Below are positions 30,089 through 32,888 of a DNA stretch of 32,888 bases, one piece after another. Below the pieces are notes generated by a model, which saw only the letters and a list, made by a program, of their open reading frames with translations, was not told the origin of the DNA and ran no database searches. The translations under genes and the position numbers were made by a program. Source of the DNA: Nitratifractor sp. (lineage in GTDB: Bacteria; Campylobacterota; Campylobacteria; Campylobacterales; Sulfurovaceae); assembly GCA_015488535.1 (NCBI GenBank), contig WFNP01000079.1, positions 1-32,888 of the forward strand. The letters are read 5' to 3'. The first letter of the stretch is position 1. Each line of letters starts with the position of its first letter.

Positions 30089-32506
30089 ATGGCGAAAGTA
30101 GAGTGTAGCCACTGTAAATTGGAATTTGATGAATCTGTAATGATAAAAGACAGAGATAACAGGGATAGAGATTTATATTTCTGTTGTAAAGGTTGTCAGG
30201 GGGTATATCATCTGCTGGAGAGTGAGGGATTGGATACATTCTATGACAAGCTCGGAAATAATAAATTAGAACCTGCACAGGTCAAAGATGATGATTTGGA
30301 GCGTTTTGATATGGAGGGTTTTGCCAAGAAGTATATCAGAACCACTCCAGAGGGATTTAGTGAAATAAATCTCATAATTGAGGGGATTCACTGCTCTGCC
30401 TGTGTGTGGCTCAATGAAAAGGTGCTTCATCAAACAGATGGCATAATAGAAGCTACTATAAATTACTCCAACAATAAAGCCCATGTGGTGTGGGACAGTG
30501 ATGAGATTAAACTATCAGATATTATTCTAAAAATCCGCTCTATCGGATATAATGCTTATCCTTATGACCCAAAACTTCAAGAAGAGAGAGCTATCAAGCA
30601 AAGAAATGAATACTATGCCCGTATATTGGTTGGTGTATTTGCCACTATGAATATAATGTGGATAGCAATAGCCCAATATGTAGGATATTTTACCGGCATA
30701 GAAAAAGAGCATAAAAATATATTAAATATTGCCGAATTTATTTTAGCAACTCCTACTCTGTTTTACAGTGGTTGGATATTTTATCGTGGAGCTTGGTATG
30801 GGCTTAAAAATCGCTTTATCAATATGGATTTTTTGGTTGCTATCGGTGCAACTTTGGCTTATATATACTCTATTTATGCGATGGTTACTCTCAAAGGTGA
30901 AGTATATTTCGATTCAGTTACGATGATTATTACTTTTGTATTAGTTGGTAAATATCTTGAAATCCTTAGCAAACGAAGAGCAGTAGATACACTGGATAAG
31001 ATTATGGGTAGTATGCCCACAGAAGCTACCGTAGTTAGAGATGGAGAAAAAGCACTTATAGCTATCGAAAATATTGAAATAGACGATATCATAGAGCTAA
31101 AACCTGGTGAAAAGGTAGCCATAGATGGAGTTTTAATTAATGGAACAGCACTCTTTGATGAGAGTCCCCTTACAGGTGAGAGTGAGCCGGTATTAAAAGA
31201 ACCGGAAGATGAAATCCTAAGTGGCACGATATGCCTTGATTCTGTAGTTAGATACAGAGCTACCAAAAGAGCTGATGAGTCTTTGCTACATCAAATTACA
31301 GAGCTTTTATCAGATGCTATTACCAAAAAACCAAAAATTGAGCAGTTGGCAAATACGGTATCAGGCTATTTTTCTATAACAATTTTGATGATAGCGATAG
31401 CCACCTTTATAGGTTGGTATATATACAAAGGGTCATTTGAAGAGGCTTTAATTATATCAATTTCAGTAATTGTTATAGCATGTCCTTGTGCATTGGGACT
31501 TGCTACTCCTATGGCTACGCTTATTGGAATTTCTCGCTCAGCTGAGAGAGGAATATTATTCAAAGAGGCTTCCCAACTTGAGACTATGGCAAAAACCAAT
31601 CTATTAGCACTTGATAAGACAGGCACTATCACAGAAGGCAGACCAAGTGTTGTCAAATTCAAAGCCTTTGATGGATTTGAGCCATCACTTGCTTTGGCAC
31701 TTGCAGAAAGCTCCAATCACCCCATCAGCAAAGGAGTAGCCAGATTTATAAGAGATAGATATGAGAATATTGAGCCAAAAGATATAGATGAAATTAAATC
31801 TATCCAAGCCAAAGGTGTGGTAGCCAAATTTGAAGATATCAAGATTTGCGGAGGTAATCTGGATTTGATAAGAGAGTTTGATATTGATATATCAAAGGTG
31901 GATGAGGTAGAGCATTCACTATATATATTTGCAATAAACAATGAAATCAAAGCCATCATGGAGCTAAGAGACAGACTCAGAGATGGACTCAAAGAGACAC
32001 TACAATATATAAAATCTCTTGGTATAGATATAGTAATGCTTACAGGTGATCATCAAAAAAGTGCATATATCATAGCTAAAGAGGCAGGAATAAAAAAAGA
32101 TAATGTATATCACTCCCTGCTACCGCAACAAAAGGCTGAATTGATAGATAAATTTCATAAAGATAATAAAATTGTAGTGATGGCAGGAGATGGTATAAAT
32201 GATGCCATAGCATTAGCCAAGAGTGATATAGCCATAGCTATGGGTAGCGGAGCTGATATTGCTATTGATGTGAGTGATGTAGTGTTGCTTGAAGACAAGC
32301 CGGAATCTTTGAAAGACAGTTTTATAATCTCCAAAAGAACATTCAAAAGTGTCAAAGAGAATTTGTCTTTGTCTCTGATTTACAATCTGATAGCCATCCC
32401 TTTGGCAGTAGCAGGATATGTCAATCCATTGGTAGCTGCACTATCAATGAGTTTGAGTTCATTGATAGTGGTAGGTAATTCATTTAGGATTGGATTTAAA
32501 AGGTGA
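30089..32506 (+). CDS. ccoI: CcoI/FixI-type heavy-metal (copper) P-type ATPase
   Basis: An 805-residue P1B ATPase that moves copper out of the cytoplasm, in this subgroup for maturation of cytochrome oxidase. The N-terminus has a cysteine-rich region (CSHC at 6-9, CCKGC near 34-38) typical of FixI/CcoI. A heavy-metal-associated domain has GIHCSACVW (Cys102, Cys105). Eight helices include the CPC membrane site (Cys465-Pro-Cys467). The phosphorylated residue is Asp509 in DKTGT; the actuator has the TGES motif (LTGESEP), and the hinge is GDGINDA. It starts with a strong CGGAGGA site. cco oxidase genes are not in the window, so the role is from family. Confidence 0.9.
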   Translation: MAKVECSHCKLEFDESVMIKDRDNRDRDLYFCCKGCQGVYHLLESEGLDTFYDKLGNNKLEPAQVKDDDLERFDMEGFAKKYIRTTPEGFSEINLIIEGIHCSACVWLNEKVLHQTDGIIEATINYSNNKAHVVWDSDEIKLSDIILKIRSIGYNAYPYDPKLQEERAIKQRNEYYARILVGVFATMNIMWIAIAQYVGYFTGIEKEHKNILNIAEFILATPTLFYSGWIFYRGAWYGLKNRFINMDFLVAIGATLAYIYSIYAMVTLKGEVYFDSVTMIITFVLVGKYLEILSKRRAVDTLDKIMGSMPTEATVVRDGEKALIAIENIEIDDIIELKPGEKVAIDGVLINGTALFDESPLTGESEPVLKEPEDEILSGTICLDSVVRYRATKRADESLLHQITELLSDAITKKPKIEQLANTVSGYFSITILMIAIATFIGWYIYKGSFEEALIISISVIVIACPCALGLATPMATLIGISRSAERGILFKEASQLETMAKTNLLALDKTGTITEGRPSVVKFKAFDGFEPSLALALAESSNHPISKGVARFIRDRYENIEPKDIDEIKSIQAKGVVAKFEDIKICGGNLDLIREFDIDISKVDEVEHSLYIFAINNEIKAIMELRDRLRDGLKETLQYIKSLGIDIVMLTGDHQKSAYIIAKEAGIKKDNVYHSLLPQQKAELIDKFHKDNKIVVMAGDGINDAIALAKSDIAIAMGSGADIAIDVSDVVLLEDKPESLKDSFIISKRTFKSVKENLSLSLIYNLIAIPLAVAGYVNPLVAALSMSLSSLIVVGNSFRIGFKR

Positions 32507-32525
32507 TTGGTATATTAGTGTATCG
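32506..32525. repeat. Partial heptamer-class arm (element F)
   Basis: Immediately after the ATPase stop, ATTGGTATATTAGTGTATCG matches the degenerate arms of elements A, B and E. It is a single arm with no partner before the rRNA promoter. Confidence 0.5.
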
Positions 32526-32621
32526 GGAAGGATAAGAGCTTATATAATGTAAGCAAACAATACCCAAAGAGTAAAAAAAGCAAAAAAGTCTAAAAATTTT
32601 AGAAATTTTTTCAAAAAACTC

Positions 32622-32650
32622 TTGACAAGATAGAAATAAGGGGCTATAAT
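32622..32650 (+). promoter_or_regulatory. Strong sigma-70 promoter of the rRNA operon
   Basis: TTGACA (32622-32627) and TATAAT (32645-32650) are both perfect consensus boxes with a 17-bp spacer. The A/T-rich tract at about 32566-32620 could act as an UP element. This is the only promoter in the window with two perfect boxes, as expected for rRNA. Confidence 0.9.
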
Positions 32651-32855
32651 ACGCGTCCACAAACACAGAGAGCTAAGAGAAAACTTAGTAATCGAAGTTA
32701 ATCAGAGTTTGATTAACAATAAAAGTTTGTAAAGTGATCTTTGACAACCGAATATAAGTAATACAATCAACCGTCTATCCTAAAAGAAATTAATTTTAGA
32801 GATAGAAGCACAAATTAGTGATTCAATCTTGACAATGGATTGTAATTTTCCATTT
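32651..32855 (+). other. rRNA leader with boxA-like antitermination site and hairpin
   Basis: About 200 nt between promoter and 16S. It holds a 7-bp hairpin, GTTAATC (32697-32703) with GATTAAC (32711-32717), and TGATCTTTGACAA (32735-32747), which closely resembles boxA of rRNA antitermination (TGCTCTTTAACAA in E. coli). The AT-rich stretch next to 16S (about 32780-32855) should form half of the RNase III processing stem, with its partner beyond the window. No ORF is supported here. Confidence 0.75.
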
Positions 32856-32888
32856 TTTATGGAGAGTTTGATCCTGGCTCAGAGTGAA
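32856..32888 (+). rRNA. rrs: 16S ribosomal RNA (5' end, truncated by window)
   Basis: AGAGTTTGATCCTGGCTCAG (from 32863) is the universal 5' region of bacterial 16S rRNA. The start is placed at about 32856 by alignment with E. coli numbering; the gene runs off the window. Confidence 0.97.

Overview
The window looks like chromosomal DNA from a sulfur-oxidising, respiratory member of the Campylobacterota (Epsilonproteobacteria). The genus cannot be fixed from the sequence; a Sulfurovum- or Sulfurimonas-like relative fits. The evidence is low GC with AGA-rich arginine codons, the long epsilonproteobacterial type of DapD, a bc1 complex with a di-heme cytochrome c subunit, a sulfide:quinone reductase, a SdhB with two full CxxCxxCxxxCP motifs, and a complete aapJQMP operon. 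Housekeeping genes (recA, mnmG, ribE, dapD, the start of a 16S rRNA gene) sit among respiratory genes. No insertion sequence, phage gene or CRISPR array was seen.

Layout. 1-1800 holds a heptamer repeat and a minus-strand operon, dapD, a 74-aa unknown and an S4 RNA-binding protein. 1886-5116 is selenocysteine machinery: selA-selB on plus, and tRNA-Sec on minus whose 3' end overlaps the end of selB. Upstream of that tRNA on the same strand lies a membrane-anchored peptide-deformylase relative that has lost its metal ligands. 6096-12454 is a long minus-strand run: VKOR-thioredoxin fusion, YjbQ, a D-2-hydroxyacid dehydrogenase, SdhA, a 19-codon coupling ORF, SdhB, SQR and a 57-aa hydrophobic protein. 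12653-18798 runs on plus: a formyltransferase, a NodB-type deacetylase, then aapJQMP for amino-acid uptake. recA follows.

20124-22147 (minus) holds an LHPP-like HAD phosphatase and an APC-fold membrane protein. 22271-23065 is a secreted protein with aspartate-rich calcium-type loops. 23100-25786 (minus) is petABC. 25887-28585 (minus) is mnmG with a coupled unknown gene. 28750-29663 (plus) is ribE with an overlapping cupin. 29666-30019 (minus) is a small exported protein. 30089-32506 (plus) is a CcoI/FixI-type copper P-type ATPase. The window ends in an rRNA promoter, an antitermination-type leader and the first bases of 16S rRNA.

Together SQR, the cytochrome bc1 complex and the CcoI-type ATPase (cytochrome oxidase assembly) outline electron flow from sulfide through quinone to an oxidase; the SdhAB-like pair would link quinone or thiol redox with fumarate. 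The most unusual features are a family of intergenic inverted repeats built from 7-bp units in two sequence versions (TTGGTTA and TTGGGCA), the selB/tRNA-Sec overlap, the degenerate deformylase joined to tRNA-Sec, the SdhAB pair (no FAD-linking His, an extra cluster cysteine, no anchor gene), and two small ORFs.
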